From positions 27,469 to 91,468 of the forward strand of contig NZ_MLYO01000017.1 in assembly GCF_001866665.1 (NCBI RefSeq): a stretch of DNA of 64,000 bases, in the 5' to 3' direction. Shown here piece by piece: positions 37,560 to 46,196 of the stretch. How positions within the stretch are numbered: the stretch's first letter is position 1; the number at the start of each line of letters is the position of its first letter. Under the pieces are notes generated by a model. That model saw only the letters and a list, made by a program, of their open reading frames with translations, was not told the DNA's origin and made no database searches. Source of the stretch: Streptomyces monashensis (GTDB taxonomy: Bacteria; Actinomycetota; Actinomycetes; Streptomycetales; Streptomycetaceae). Position numbers and translations under genes: made by a program.

Positions 37560-38098
37560 GGGATCTCCCGTGGGTGTGTCGGAAAGGCGTTGACGCCACT
37601 CCAGATGAAGTGCTATGTTCTAACCACTGCAATTGAAGTGTACCACCTGTACCGCTAACCGAGAGGCCCTACCTTGCGTACTCAGACTGGAAGCTTCCGC
37701 ACCCCGACCGCCGCGCGCCGCTCCGCCCCTCCCCGGCACAACCCCCGCAACCGGCCCACCCCGCCGCCCCGCTTCGTGCCCGCACCCCGTCCGCGGATCC
37801 TCCCCGGCCGGCGCGGCTGAGCAGCGGCGTACCCGCCTCCCCGCCGTACAGGTGGCCCCCGGCCGTCAGACCCCCCGCTCGGCGAGGGACCTGACGAACG
37901 GGGGCCCGGCGGGAGGGACCGAGCCCCGTCGGGCTCGAAGAGGCGACCCCGTCCGCAGGCCTCCGCGCGTTCCCCAGGAGATCCCCACCGCCACGCGACC
38001 CGGCCGCGAATCCACAGCTGCATCCTGAGTGGGCCGCCGAGCCACGCCCGGCCCGGCGACGTCCCGAACACACTCGGACCTGGGGGTGCAGCACCACC
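37560..38098 (+). promoter_or_regulatory. Leader and promoter region of the GH3 operon
   Basis: A 539-bp region without a supported gene. A promoter reads TTGACG (37590-37595), 18 bp, TATGTT (37614-37619). Just downstream an imperfect palindrome centred on CAATTG (CACTGCAATTGAAGTG, 37625-37640, 14 of 16 positions) is a candidate TetR operator. If this promoter is used, the transcript has an untranslated leader of about 470 nt that is very rich in C and G. I did not recognise a riboswitch in it. Confidence 0.55.
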
Positions 38099-38803
38099 AT
38101 GACCGACACCGATGGCGCCACGTCGGCCGACCCGGACCACGCCGCCCCGCCCCGCCCGCCGAACAGCGGACCTCCGCCCTTCTGCGTCCTGGTCGGACCC
38201 GACCACGCGGGCAAGTCGACGGTCCTCGCCCGCCTCGAACGCACGTCACCTGCGTGGCGGTTCCTGTCCGTCGACGACGACCGCCTCTCCCCCGAACACG
38301 CCCTGATCAGCCGGCTGCGCAGGGCCGCCGTCACGGAAGTCGCCGCCCACCCGGACGCCTGGTCCCCGGAGTTCTTCACCACGCTGGTGCAGACCGCCGT
38401 CGTCCACCTGCGTGACGAGTTGCTGCGCGGCGCCGGGTCCGGCCGGCCGGCCGTCATCGACTCCTACTACTACAAGTTCCTGGCCAAGTGCCGTCTCGCC
38501 GGAGCGCCAGACAGCCCCCTGTTCGCCTGGTGGCGCACCTTCCCCCGGCCGCAGAGGGTGATCTACCTCGACGTGCCGCCCGAGACGACGTGGCGCCGCA
38601 GTGGCGAGGGCGCCGGCCTCAATCCGCTCGAGCACTACGGGCCGCGACCCGAATGGGACGGCTTCCGCCGCTACCAGAGGGACCTGGCCAAGCTCATCCG
38701 GGACGAGATCCAGGACCTGCCCGTGACCGTGATCGAGGACGGGGGCCGCGCCGAGCACACCGCGACAGCGGTACGGGAGGTGCTCACCCGTGAACTCGGC
38801 TGA
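38099..38803 (+). CDS. P-loop kinase related to thymidylate kinases
   Basis: A 234-residue protein. The Walker A motif LVGPDHAGKSTVLARLE lies near residue 30, VIDSYYYKFLAKCRLAG near 120 resembles the DR(Y/F) nucleotide region of dTMP kinases, and VIYLDVPPETTWRR near 160 the LID-proximal strand. It probably phosphorylates a nucleotide or a small molecule, with ATP as donor. It leads the operon and overlaps the GH3 gene by 14 bp. A housekeeping dTMP kinase is unlikely in this setting, so a pathway role is inferred. Confidence 0.7.
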   Translation: MTDTDGATSADPDHAAPPRPPNSGPPPFCVLVGPDHAGKSTVLARLERTSPAWRFLSVDDDRLSPEHALISRLRRAAVTEVAAHPDAWSPEFFTTLVQTAVVHLRDELLRGAGSGRPAVIDSYYYKFLAKCRLAGAPDSPLFAWWRTFPRPQRVIYLDVPPETTWRRSGEGAGLNPLEHYGPRPEWDGFRRYQRDLAKLIRDEIQDLPVTVIEDGGRAEHTATAVREVLTRELG

Positions 38804-40472
38804 AGCCTGGACGGATCCCGACCGGCTGCGCCGCTACCGCGCCCGGGTCTTCGCGGAACGCCGGACACTGAGCGACGCGTTCGCCGACGCGGGCGGCCAT
38901 CAGCAGCGCGTCCTGCGTGACCTGCTCGACTTCAACTCCCCCACGCACTACGGGCGGCAGCACGGCTTCGACCGCATCCGCACCCTGGACGACTTCCGCA
39001 AGGCGGTACCCGTCCAGACGTACACGGACCTCGAGCCGTGGATCGAGCGGGCCGCCGGCGGCGAGCCCGAGGTCCTGACCGCCGACCGGCCCACCGTGTT
39101 CTTCACGAGCAGCGGCAGCACCGGCGCGCACAAGAAGATCCCGGTGACACCCCGCTTCATGCGCACCACGTTCTTTCCCTTCTACTACGCCGCGTGGGCG
39201 CCCCTGCTCGAACACTTCCCCGACGTGCTCGCGCATCCGGGCGCGGTGCTCAACCTCAAGCACGACCCGCTCGTCGCCCCGCCGACCACCGCGTCCGGGC
39301 GACCCCATGTGGGCGCCAGCCAGGTCGACTTCGGTTCGGCCTTCGGTGAGCCGCTGTCCGCGGAACCCGGGACCGGGGCGCCCTGGGCGACGCTGCCCGT
39401 ACCCGTCGCCGCCGACCAGCACCTGGAGAAGATGTATCTGCGGCTGCGCCTCGCGGTGGAACACGACGTGCGTCTCGTGATCGGGATCAACCCCGCGATG
39501 GTGGCCGCGGTGCCCCACCAACTGGACCAGTGGTGGCCGCGCATCGTGAAGGACGTCCGCGACGGCACTCTCGGCGGGCTCGCCCACGGGAGTCCGAACC
39601 CCGCCCGCGCGGCCGAACTCGAGCGGCTCGCCCACACATACGGCACCCTGCGGCCCGCCCACGTCTGGCCCCGTATGCGTGCCCTGTTCTGCTGGACCAC
39701 CGGACTCGCCTCGCTCTACCTCCCAAGGCTGCGCGAGCAGTTCGGCGTCGGCGTCACCGCTCTGCCGGCCCCGGTGGCCGCTTCCGAGGGCCCCGTCGGC
39801 GTGGCCCTCGACCGGCACCGCTCGGCGGGCAGCCTCGTCGTGACCGCTTCGGTGTACGAGTTCGCCGACGCCGACGAGGACCTGACGCCGGACACCACCA
39901 CCCTGCGGCCCGACGAACTCGAGGCGGGCCGTGACTACCACGTCGTCTTCAGCCACGTCGGCGGGCTCTACCGCTACGCCGTCGGCGACGTCGTGCGGGT
40001 TCTCGATCACCAGGACGGCGTTCCCCGGCTCGAGTACGCGGGGCGGGGCAACCGCTCCGACCATACGGGGGAACGGCTGCGCGAGGCCCAGGTGATCCGG
40101 GCCCTGCAGGGGGCGCTGGACGCCACCGGACTCGAACTGCACAACGCCGCCTGTCGCGTCACCGGCGCGCAACGGCAGTCCGCGGCCTACGAGTTCGCGC
40201 TGGCCCCCCGCGCACCGTGGAGCGAAGCGGAGTCCGAACGCTTCACCACCCTGCTCGACCGGGCCCTGCACCGGGAGTCGGCCGGATACCGCGCGGCCCG
40301 CGCTCGAAACGCCCTCTCGGCCCCCTCTCTCACGCTCCTGCCCCCGGATGCCTTCCTGCACGACTGGCAGGACCGCGTCGCGGCCGGCGTGCGCCCCACC
40401 CAGGTCAAGGACCGGCTGTTCCGGCAGGACCCGGGACAGTGGGCCGCCCTGACCGCCCGGGCCCGCGGCTGA
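38790..40472 (+). CDS. GH3-family acyl-adenylating (amide-forming) enzyme
   Basis: A 560-residue member of the GH3 family (plant auxin/jasmonate-amido synthetase fold, ANL-like). Motifs in order: TVFFTSSGSTGAHKKIPVT near residue 105 (ATP binding), VTASVYEFADADED near 350, and GGLYRYAVGDVVRVLDHQDG near 390. GH3 enzymes adenylate a carboxylate and join it to an amino acid or other amine. Bacterial members are known but few have been characterised. GTG at 38790 overlaps the kinase gene. It is the central candidate for bond formation in this pathway. Confidence 0.85.
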   Translation: MNSAEAWTDPDRLRRYRARVFAERRTLSDAFADAGGHQQRVLRDLLDFNSPTHYGRQHGFDRIRTLDDFRKAVPVQTYTDLEPWIERAAGGEPEVLTADRPTVFFTSSGSTGAHKKIPVTPRFMRTTFFPFYYAAWAPLLEHFPDVLAHPGAVLNLKHDPLVAPPTTASGRPHVGASQVDFGSAFGEPLSAEPGTGAPWATLPVPVAADQHLEKMYLRLRLAVEHDVRLVIGINPAMVAAVPHQLDQWWPRIVKDVRDGTLGGLAHGSPNPARAAELERLAHTYGTLRPAHVWPRMRALFCWTTGLASLYLPRLREQFGVGVTALPAPVAASEGPVGVALDRHRSAGSLVVTASVYEFADADEDLTPDTTTLRPDELEAGRDYHVVFSHVGGLYRYAVGDVVRVLDHQDGVPRLEYAGRGNRSDHTGERLREAQVIRALQGALDATGLELHNAACRVTGAQRQSAAYEFALAPRAPWSEAESERFTTLLDRALHRESAGYRAARARNALSAPSLTLLPPDAFLHDWQDRVAAGVRPTQVKDRLFRQDPGQWAALTARARG

Positions 40473-40554
40473 ACACCCCGGCCCCGCACAACCCGGCCGC
40501 GACCGCGCGCACCGGGCGCCTCCCCGACAAGACCGGGACGACACAAGGACGGAC

Positions 40555-41412
40555 ATGACCGCACCCCTCGACGCCGTCGAACGCACCGCCCTCCTCACCG
40601 CCGCCCTGCGCGCCGCCGAGTCCCGCAATCCGGACCGCCTGTACGACGACCCGTACGCGGCCGCCCTCGCCGGGGACATCGGTCCCGAACTCCTCGCGGA
40701 GGTACGAGCGGCCACCTTCCCGCCGGGGCGGCCACGGTCCCTGCCGAGCACCCCCGACTACAACGCGATCCGCACCCGGTTCTTCGACGACTTCCTGCAG
40801 GACGCCGCCGCGGACCCGCAGACGACACAGATCGTGCTGGCCCCCGCCGGAATGGACTCGCGTGCCTACCGGCTCGACTGGCCGCGCCGGGTGCGCTGGT
40901 TCGAAGTCGATCGCCCGGCCGTCCTCGCGTACAAGCAGGAGCGGCTCGGAACGGCAACGCCCCGCACGGACCACCGCAAGGTCGCGGTCGACCTCACGTC
41001 CCCCGACTGGGAGGCCGATCTCGAGGCCGCCGGGTACGACCGCGCCGTCCCCTCCACCTGGCTGCTGGAAGGGCTGCTCTACTACATTCCCGAACCCGAC
41101 ACGCATCGCATTCTCGAGCGGATCGCCGCGATCTCGGCACCGGGCAGCCGGATCGCCGCGGACATCGTCAACGCCGCCGCGCTGACCCTGCCCCACATGC
41201 GTGGGCTGCTCGACGTGTTCGAAGGATGGGGCTGCCCCTGGCTGTTCGGCACGGACGAACCGGAAGCGCTCTTCGACAGACACGGTTTCACCGTGCGGGC
41301 CGCCCAGCCGGGAGAGGAAGGCGCCGACTACGGGCGCTGGCCCGACCCGGTGCCGCCGCGCAGCGCACGCGACGTCCGTCGTGTCTTCTTCGTCCACGGA
41401 CGGCGGCGCTGA
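40555..41412 (+). CDS. LCMT-family SAM methyltransferase
   Basis: A 285-residue protein of the leucine carboxyl methyltransferase-like family (TIGR00027 group in Actinobacteria). VERTALLTAALRAAESRNPD, LAPAGMDSRAYRLDWP (SAM site, AGMDSRAY) and WFEVDRPAVLAYKQERL are diagnostic. Members methylate carboxylates or hydroxyls of small molecules. It is 82 bp after the GH3 gene and 1 bp before the FAD enzyme gene. Confidence 0.85.
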   Translation: MTAPLDAVERTALLTAALRAAESRNPDRLYDDPYAAALAGDIGPELLAEVRAATFPPGRPRSLPSTPDYNAIRTRFFDDFLQDAAADPQTTQIVLAPAGMDSRAYRLDWPRRVRWFEVDRPAVLAYKQERLGTATPRTDHRKVAVDLTSPDWEADLEAAGYDRAVPSTWLLEGLLYYIPEPDTHRILERIAAISAPGSRIAADIVNAAALTLPHMRGLLDVFEGWGCPWLFGTDEPEALFDRHGFTVRAAQPGEEGADYGRWPDPVPPRSARDVRRVFFVHGRRR

Positions 41413-41413
41413 C

Positions 41414-42865
41414 ATGCCGACCGCCGTGATCGTCGGCGGTGGCATCGCCGGACTCGCCGGCGCGCTGGCCCTGTCCGGCATCGGCTACCGCGTGCTGGTC
41501 CTCGAGCGGGCACCCCGACCGCCCCGGGGATCCGTCACCCAGGCGGCGCCCCGGTGGCAGGACCGCCCCACCGTGCCGCAGGCAGGGCACTCGCACACCC
41601 TCACCTCGCTGGGGGTGCGTGTCCTGCGCGAACGAGCCCCCCAGGTCCTTGCCGCGGCCCGCGCCGCCGGGGCCCACCTGCTCGACCTCACCAGCGCACT
41701 GCCCGCAACCGTCCCCGACCGGGCCCCGGAGCCGGGCGACAGCGACCTCGTCGCCCTGGGCTGTCGCCGCTCGACCCTGGAACTGCTGCTGCACCGTACG
41801 GTCAGCGACACGGCCGGGGTCGGCGTGCGCCACGGCGTCCACGTCACCGCCGTCGAACTCGACCGCACCGCACGGCGCGTACGAGCCGTCGTGACCGACG
41901 GGGGTGAACGGCTGCCCGCCGACATCGTGGTGGACGCCACCGGGCGTCGTGCCCTGTCCCGCACCTGGCTGCGCGCCGCGGGCATCCCGCTCGCACCCGA
42001 TCGCACCAGCCCCTCCGGGCTCACCGGGTACTCCCGTTCCTACACTCTCGACGTCACGACCCGGCCGGGGCCGCTCAACCGGGGCAACGCGGCCGGCGAC
42101 ATCTTCGGCCACTACGCGGGAGTCCTGCACCCCGGCGACGGCGGCACCTTCTCCGTGGCCCTGGCCGCCCTGCCGGGCGACCGGGCCCTGCACGGCCTGC
42201 GGACCCCCCAGGGATTCACCGCGGCGGCACACGCCACCCCGGGCCTGTCTCCCTGGCTCGACGACGGCATCAGCACACCCCTCGGCGGCGTCCGCGTCAT
42301 CGCGTGCCCGCCCAACACCCTTCGGGGCTCGGCAGGCCCCCTCCAGCAGCCGGTCGCCGGTCTGTTCCCGGTCGGTGACGCCGCCTGCGTCACCAACCCG
42401 CTGTTCGGCCGCGGCATGTCACTCGCGCTGGAGCACGCCTTCCGGATCGCCGACCTCCTCGCGCACCGGCCGGACGTCGACATCGCCCAGCGCAGGGCCG
42501 TCGCACGGCTGACCCACGACCTGTTCGTGCCGTGGTACGAACAGTCCGCGGCATCCGACCGGCTCCGCATCGCCCGCTGGAAAGCCGCCGTGGCCGGCAC
42601 CCCCGTGCCCACCCCGGTCCGCGCGGAGGGCGACCCGCTGCCCGCCTTCGAGGAAGTGGCGGCCGCGGCCCGCGGTGACGCCACCGTGTGGCGAGGACTC
42701 ACCCGCGTCCTGATGACACTGAACACCCCGCACGAGGTCTTCGGCGACGAGGAGTTCGCCGAACGGGTCCGGCGGGCGGCCCCCGGCGCCGCGCCGCGGC
42801 CCGACGGAGTCGGCAGACAGGACCTCGTACGCCGGGTCGCGGCGGCCGAAGGGGCACTCGTATGA
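41414..42865 (+). CDS. FAD-dependent oxidoreductase/monooxygenase
   Basis: A 483-residue flavoprotein with VIVGGGIAGLAGALALSGIG at the N-terminus, a PQAGHSHTLTSLGVRVL segment typical of epoxidase/geranylgeranyl-reductase-like hydroxylases, IVVDATGRRALSRTWL (DG-like motif), and VGDAACVTNPLFGRGMSLAL near residue 320. It could hydroxylate, epoxidise or dehydrogenate a pathway intermediate. Its stop overlaps the next start (ATGA). Confidence 0.83.
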   Translation: MPTAVIVGGGIAGLAGALALSGIGYRVLVLERAPRPPRGSVTQAAPRWQDRPTVPQAGHSHTLTSLGVRVLRERAPQVLAAARAAGAHLLDLTSALPATVPDRAPEPGDSDLVALGCRRSTLELLLHRTVSDTAGVGVRHGVHVTAVELDRTARRVRAVVTDGGERLPADIVVDATGRRALSRTWLRAAGIPLAPDRTSPSGLTGYSRSYTLDVTTRPGPLNRGNAAGDIFGHYAGVLHPGDGGTFSVALAALPGDRALHGLRTPQGFTAAAHATPGLSPWLDDGISTPLGGVRVIACPPNTLRGSAGPLQQPVAGLFPVGDAACVTNPLFGRGMSLALEHAFRIADLLAHRPDVDIAQRRAVARLTHDLFVPWYEQSAASDRLRIARWKAAVAGTPVPTPVRAEGDPLPAFEEVAAAARGDATVWRGLTRVLMTLNTPHEVFGDEEFAERVRRAAPGAAPRPDGVGRQDLVRRVAAAEGALV

Positions 42866-44013
42866 CAACCCTGTCCCCGGAGGCGCCGGCCTCCCGCGTA
42901 CGACCGGCCGAGCGCCACCGCGTGCTGCTGGCGCCGATCACCGTCACCCCGTCGAAGCCGCTCACCCCCAGCCACCTCAAGGGGCTGCTGTGGACGGACG
43001 TGATGTACCGGGCCACCCGACCCCTCGCCGAGGTCACCTACCGCTACAGCCACACCACCTACCACGCCACGGAACAGACCCTGGGATTCTGGGAGTTCCT
43101 CGACCGCACGCACGGCGACGTCGACTACAGCGGCCTCACCGTGGAGCAGATCGGCGAACTGTACGTGGCCTTCCGTGCCGCCGACCGTGCACCGGCCGAA
43201 GCGCTGCGTCCCTACGACGACGCGGCCGAGCGCGGCTGGGTGCACCCCGCCAGTGCCCGGGTGCTGCAGCTGTGGTCCGGCCAGTACGCCGCACTCGGGC
43301 TGCACGACCCCGGACTGCTCCGCCACCAGCCGCCCGGCCTCACCCTCGAGGCGATGCTCTCCCGGCTCACCGCTCTCGGCATGTGCCTGGACCAGCGGGA
43401 CGTCGGCGGCCCCGTCTACCTGGATCTCACGCGCCACGGACTGCCGCTGCGGCAACTCGTCACCCCTGACGGCCGCCCCAACTACCTGTGCTGTGCACTG
43501 CGTGAACTCCTCCCGCTGGCACCGGACTTCGACGAAGTCGTACTCCTCTACGACGGCGAGCTCGACCCCGACTACCAGCAACTGGCACGGGTCCTCGCGG
43601 CGCAGGGGCCCCGCGTGCGGCGGGTGAGCCTCGGCAGGGTGCCCGTCGACGGGCAGATCCGTTCCGCACGCCACGGCGGCTGGCGAGACCTGCACGCCGG
43701 ACCGCTCCTGGAGAACGCCCTCGCCGAACACGACGCCGCCGCCGTATGCCTGGGCATGCGGCTGTACTTCATCGCCGTGCTCGGCCCCGGACAACAGCAG
43801 TCCTTCCGTGCCGATCTCCTGCGCCAGACCCTGAGGCGGGCCGCGCGCCTCCTCGAGGCCGCGCCGCAGCACGAGGTGAGCCCACTGGCGGAGCACCTCG
43901 CGCGGCACCGCAAGGACCAGCTGTACGTGGATCCCTACCGGCTGACCTCCGGCCTGCTCGGCAGACGTCGTGCCGCACCCGCCCTCGACCTCCTGGCGAC
44001 GGTCTTCCTATGA
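42862..44013 (+). CDS. Unrecognised protein, 383 aa
   Basis: I do not recognise this family. The soluble protein starts with a disordered 20 residues, then VLLAPITVTPSKPLTPSHLK and ATRPLAEVTYRYSHTTYH. A middle part contains VYLDLTRHGLPLRQLVTPDG and FDEVVLLYDGELDPDYQQLA, and VCLGMRLYFIAVLGPGQQQS lies near the C-terminus. The alternating hydrophobic strands followed by charged helices suggest a Rossmann-like alpha/beta fold. There is no signal peptide or membrane segment. It overlaps both neighbours by ATGA, so it is an obligate part of the operon. Confidence 0.75.
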   Translation: MTTLSPEAPASRVRPAERHRVLLAPITVTPSKPLTPSHLKGLLWTDVMYRATRPLAEVTYRYSHTTYHATEQTLGFWEFLDRTHGDVDYSGLTVEQIGELYVAFRAADRAPAEALRPYDDAAERGWVHPASARVLQLWSGQYAALGLHDPGLLRHQPPGLTLEAMLSRLTALGMCLDQRDVGGPVYLDLTRHGLPLRQLVTPDGRPNYLCCALRELLPLAPDFDEVVLLYDGELDPDYQQLARVLAAQGPRVRRVSLGRVPVDGQIRSARHGGWRDLHAGPLLENALAEHDAAAVCLGMRLYFIAVLGPGQQQSFRADLLRQTLRRAARLLEAAPQHEVSPLAEHLARHRKDQLYVDPYRLTSGLLGRRRAAPALDLLATVFL

Positions 44014-44753
44014 CGCTGACACAACAGGCCCTGCGCGAGCACGCCGCGCTGCGCATCCTCGCCGCCCGGCCGCGCCTGGCCGCCAGGCACGACCTGACCT
44101 CCCACGAAGGACTGCTCGCGGCCCAGCGCGACATCACCGCCGAGGACCCCACCGAGGGAACCCTGGCCGTCGTCGTGCTCAGGAGCTTCGACCTCGCCCG
44201 ATGGACCCGCGACACCTGTGCGTTCGCCCTCGGCATCGACCCGCGGCAGGCGGCGTCCTGGCGGGCCGGCTTCACCCGCACGGTCTTCCTCGCGGGGGAT
44301 CCGGCGCACCTGTGCGAGCGGTTCTCCTTCGCACACGTCGCGCCGGACCTCTCAGCGGCGTGGACCGCGCCCGGCTCCGCCGCGCGGAGCGCCGCACTGC
44401 GAAGGCTCCTGAAGCTCTTCAACGCCCCTGCCGCGCTCCCGGCCCGGCCGGACGTCGTCGTCGACGTCCCCGGGGTTCCCCGCCTCGCCGACCGTCCCCG
44501 TGTCCGCAGGGCCCTGTACATCGCCACCGCCGGATGCACCATCGCCGAGGCCCTGGTGCACCTCAATCACGTGCTGGTCGAAGCCGTGCTGGACGGGCTC
44601 ATCGCCCCCGGCGACCAGCTGAGCCTGCGCCAGGTGCCACGCGTCATCGGCACACCCGCGCGCCTGGCCGGCGTGCGGGTCATCGCCGACGACCACGACC
44701 CGAACCGGCTGCGCGCCGCCGCCGGGCTGACAGAGGAGATTCCTCTTGCTTGA
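44010..44753 (+). CDS. Unrecognised protein, 247 aa (possibly DUF6182-like)
   Basis: A 247-residue soluble protein. TLTQQALREHAALRILAARP, TLAVVVLRSFDLARWTRDTC, FTRTVFLAGDPAHLCERFSF and ATAGCTIAEALVHLNHVLVE are its most ordered-looking segments. I have a weak memory of a DUF6182 family with a similar start, but cannot confirm it. It is coupled on both sides (ATGA with the preceding gene; its stop overlaps the following gene by 8 bp). No catalytic motif is evident. Confidence 0.72.
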   Translation: MTLTQQALREHAALRILAARPRLAARHDLTSHEGLLAAQRDITAEDPTEGTLAVVVLRSFDLARWTRDTCAFALGIDPRQAASWRAGFTRTVFLAGDPAHLCERFSFAHVAPDLSAAWTAPGSAARSAALRRLLKLFNAPAALPARPDVVVDVPGVPRLADRPRVRRALYIATAGCTIAEALVHLNHVLVEAVLDGLIAPGDQLSLRQVPRVIGTPARLAGVRVIADDHDPNRLRAAAGLTEEIPLA

Positions 44754-45384
44754 TCACACCCCGACCGCCACGGACGTCCGCGTCATCCGGTTCGGCTACC
44801 ACGGCTCCCCGGAGGTGGCGCACCACATCACCCGGCTCGCCGGCCGGGACCGGTCAGCGGTGCGGCTGAGCGCGTACGACGTCACGGACCCGTTCCGCGA
44901 CCTGCGCGCCGGCGAACTGGACCTGATGATCGTCAAGTTCGGCCTGCGGGAACCCGACCTGGTCACCAGCCGGGTGCTCACCGAGGACGCCCGCGCCGTC
45001 CTCGTCGGCGCCGCGCACCCTCTGGCCGCTCGAGCGTCGGTGTCCGTCGAGGAACTCGCCGACTACGACACCTTCGCCCGGCCCGGTGCCTTCCCCGACT
45101 ACGTGTGGGACGACGTCGTTCCGCCGCGCACCCCGGCCGGTCGTCCGATCCGCCGCAACCGGCGGGTCGGCTCCATCCCCGAGATGATGGCTCTGGTCGC
45201 CGAAGGCGAAGCGGTGCACATCTCCCTGGTCTCGCTCGCCGACGTCGCACCACCCGCCGTCCGCGTCGTGCCGATCCACGACCTGCCGTCCGCCCCGGTC
45301 ACGGTGGCATGGCGGCGAGGCACGGAACTCCCCTTCCATGTAAGGGACTTCATCACCACCGCCGAGGCGGAGGCATCCCGTTGA
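44746..45384 (+). CDS. LysR-type effector-binding domain without HTH
   Basis: A 212-residue protein from a TTG (44746) with GAGGAG upstream. It matches only the periplasmic-binding-fold ligand domain of LysR regulators: VIRFGYHGSPEVAHHITRLA, LRAGELDLMIVKFGLREPDL, AHPLAARASVSVEELADYDT and VGSIPEMMALVAEGEAVHIS. The usual N-terminal winged helix is absent and the preceding gene fills that space, so it is not a simple frameshift. It may bind a pathway compound as a carrier, sensor or enzyme-like protein. Confidence 0.8.
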   Translation: MLDHTPTATDVRVIRFGYHGSPEVAHHITRLAGRDRSAVRLSAYDVTDPFRDLRAGELDLMIVKFGLREPDLVTSRVLTEDARAVLVGAAHPLAARASVSVEELADYDTFARPGAFPDYVWDDVVPPRTPAGRPIRRNRRVGSIPEMMALVAEGEAVHISLVSLADVAPPAVRVVPIHDLPSAPVTVAWRRGTELPFHVRDFITTAEAEASR

Positions 45385-46196
45385 CCGCCGCGTCCGAGCC
45401 CACCGTGGTCCTGCTGCATGCGCTGTCCCTGCACGCCACGATGTGGCAGGCGCAGGAACGGGCCCTGCGTGCGGCGGGTCACCCCGTCATCGCCCTGGAC
45501 CAGCGTGGCTTCGGCACCGCCCCGCTCGGCACCGCGCCCCCCTGCCTCGACGTCGTGGCCGACGACGTCGCCCGCGCGCTCGACCGGCTCGGCAGCCACC
45601 GGGCCGTCCTCGTGGGATCGTCCATGGGCGGCTACGCGGCGATGGCATTCCTGCGCCGCTTCCCCGACCGCGTCGCGGGGCTCGCCCTGCTGTCCGCGCG
45701 AGCCACCGCCGACTCCCCTGGAACAGCCGCCGAGCGCATGCGGTTCGCGGAGCTCGTCCAGGACGAACGGAGCAGGCAAGCAGTGCTGGAGCGCGCCACG
45801 CCACTGCTGGTCGGCGCCACCACCCGGCAGCACCGCCCGCACGTGCTGTCCCGTGTCCTCGCCGACGCCCGCGCCGCCGACCCGGCGGCCCTCGCCTGGG
45901 CCCAACGGGCGATCGCGGCCCGCACGGACTCCACCGTGCTGCTCCGCGCCACCCGCGTGCCCGCCGTGGTGATCGCCGGGGCCGAGGACGAACTGGTGAC
46001 GGCGCAGGAAGCACAGGCTGTCGCCGACGCCCTTCCGCAGAGCACCCTCGTCACCGTGCCGGGCGCCGGACATCTCGCGCCGCTCGAAGCACCCGAAGCG
46101 GTCACCGGTGCACTGCTCGACCTTCTGGGCGACATCGCGGCCCCGCGCCCCGTACGTGCCGCACGCCGCACGGAGACCGGGGCGCCGTCATGCTGA
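45381..46196 (+). CDS. Alpha/beta hydrolase
   Basis: A 271-residue hydrolase from a TTG (45381) overlapping the previous stop. VVLLHALSLHATMWQAQERA gives the oxyanion strand, VGSSMGGYAAMAFLRRFPDR the nucleophile elbow (Ser in GSSMG), and IAGAEDELVTAQEAQAVA and VPGAGHLAPLEAPEAV the Asp and His regions. It resembles enol-lactone hydrolases and haloperoxidase-type hydrolases. It may cleave an ester or lactone, or act as a cyclase. Confidence 0.85.
   Translation: MTAASEPTVVLLHALSLHATMWQAQERALRAAGHPVIALDQRGFGTAPLGTAPPCLDVVADDVARALDRLGSHRAVLVGSSMGGYAAMAFLRRFPDRVAGLALLSARATADSPGTAAERMRFAELVQDERSRQAVLERATPLLVGATTRQHRPHVLSRVLADARAADPAALAWAQRAIAARTDSTVLLRATRVPAVVIAGAEDELVTAQEAQAVADALPQSTLVTVPGAGHLAPLEAPEAVTGALLDLLGDIAAPRPVRAARRTETGAPSC

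Noticed and set aside
37633..38028. 131-codon frame in the GH3 operon leader
   Set aside because: Composition is Pro/Arg-rich with no domain and no ribosome site; treated as leader.
38099..38803. Housekeeping thymidylate kinase
   Set aside because: The P-loop is similar, but the gene is locked into a biosynthetic operon and the nucleotide-binding details differ.
44746..45384. Frameshifted full LysR regulator
   Set aside because: No HTH-coding sequence is found in any frame upstream; that space codes for the preceding protein.
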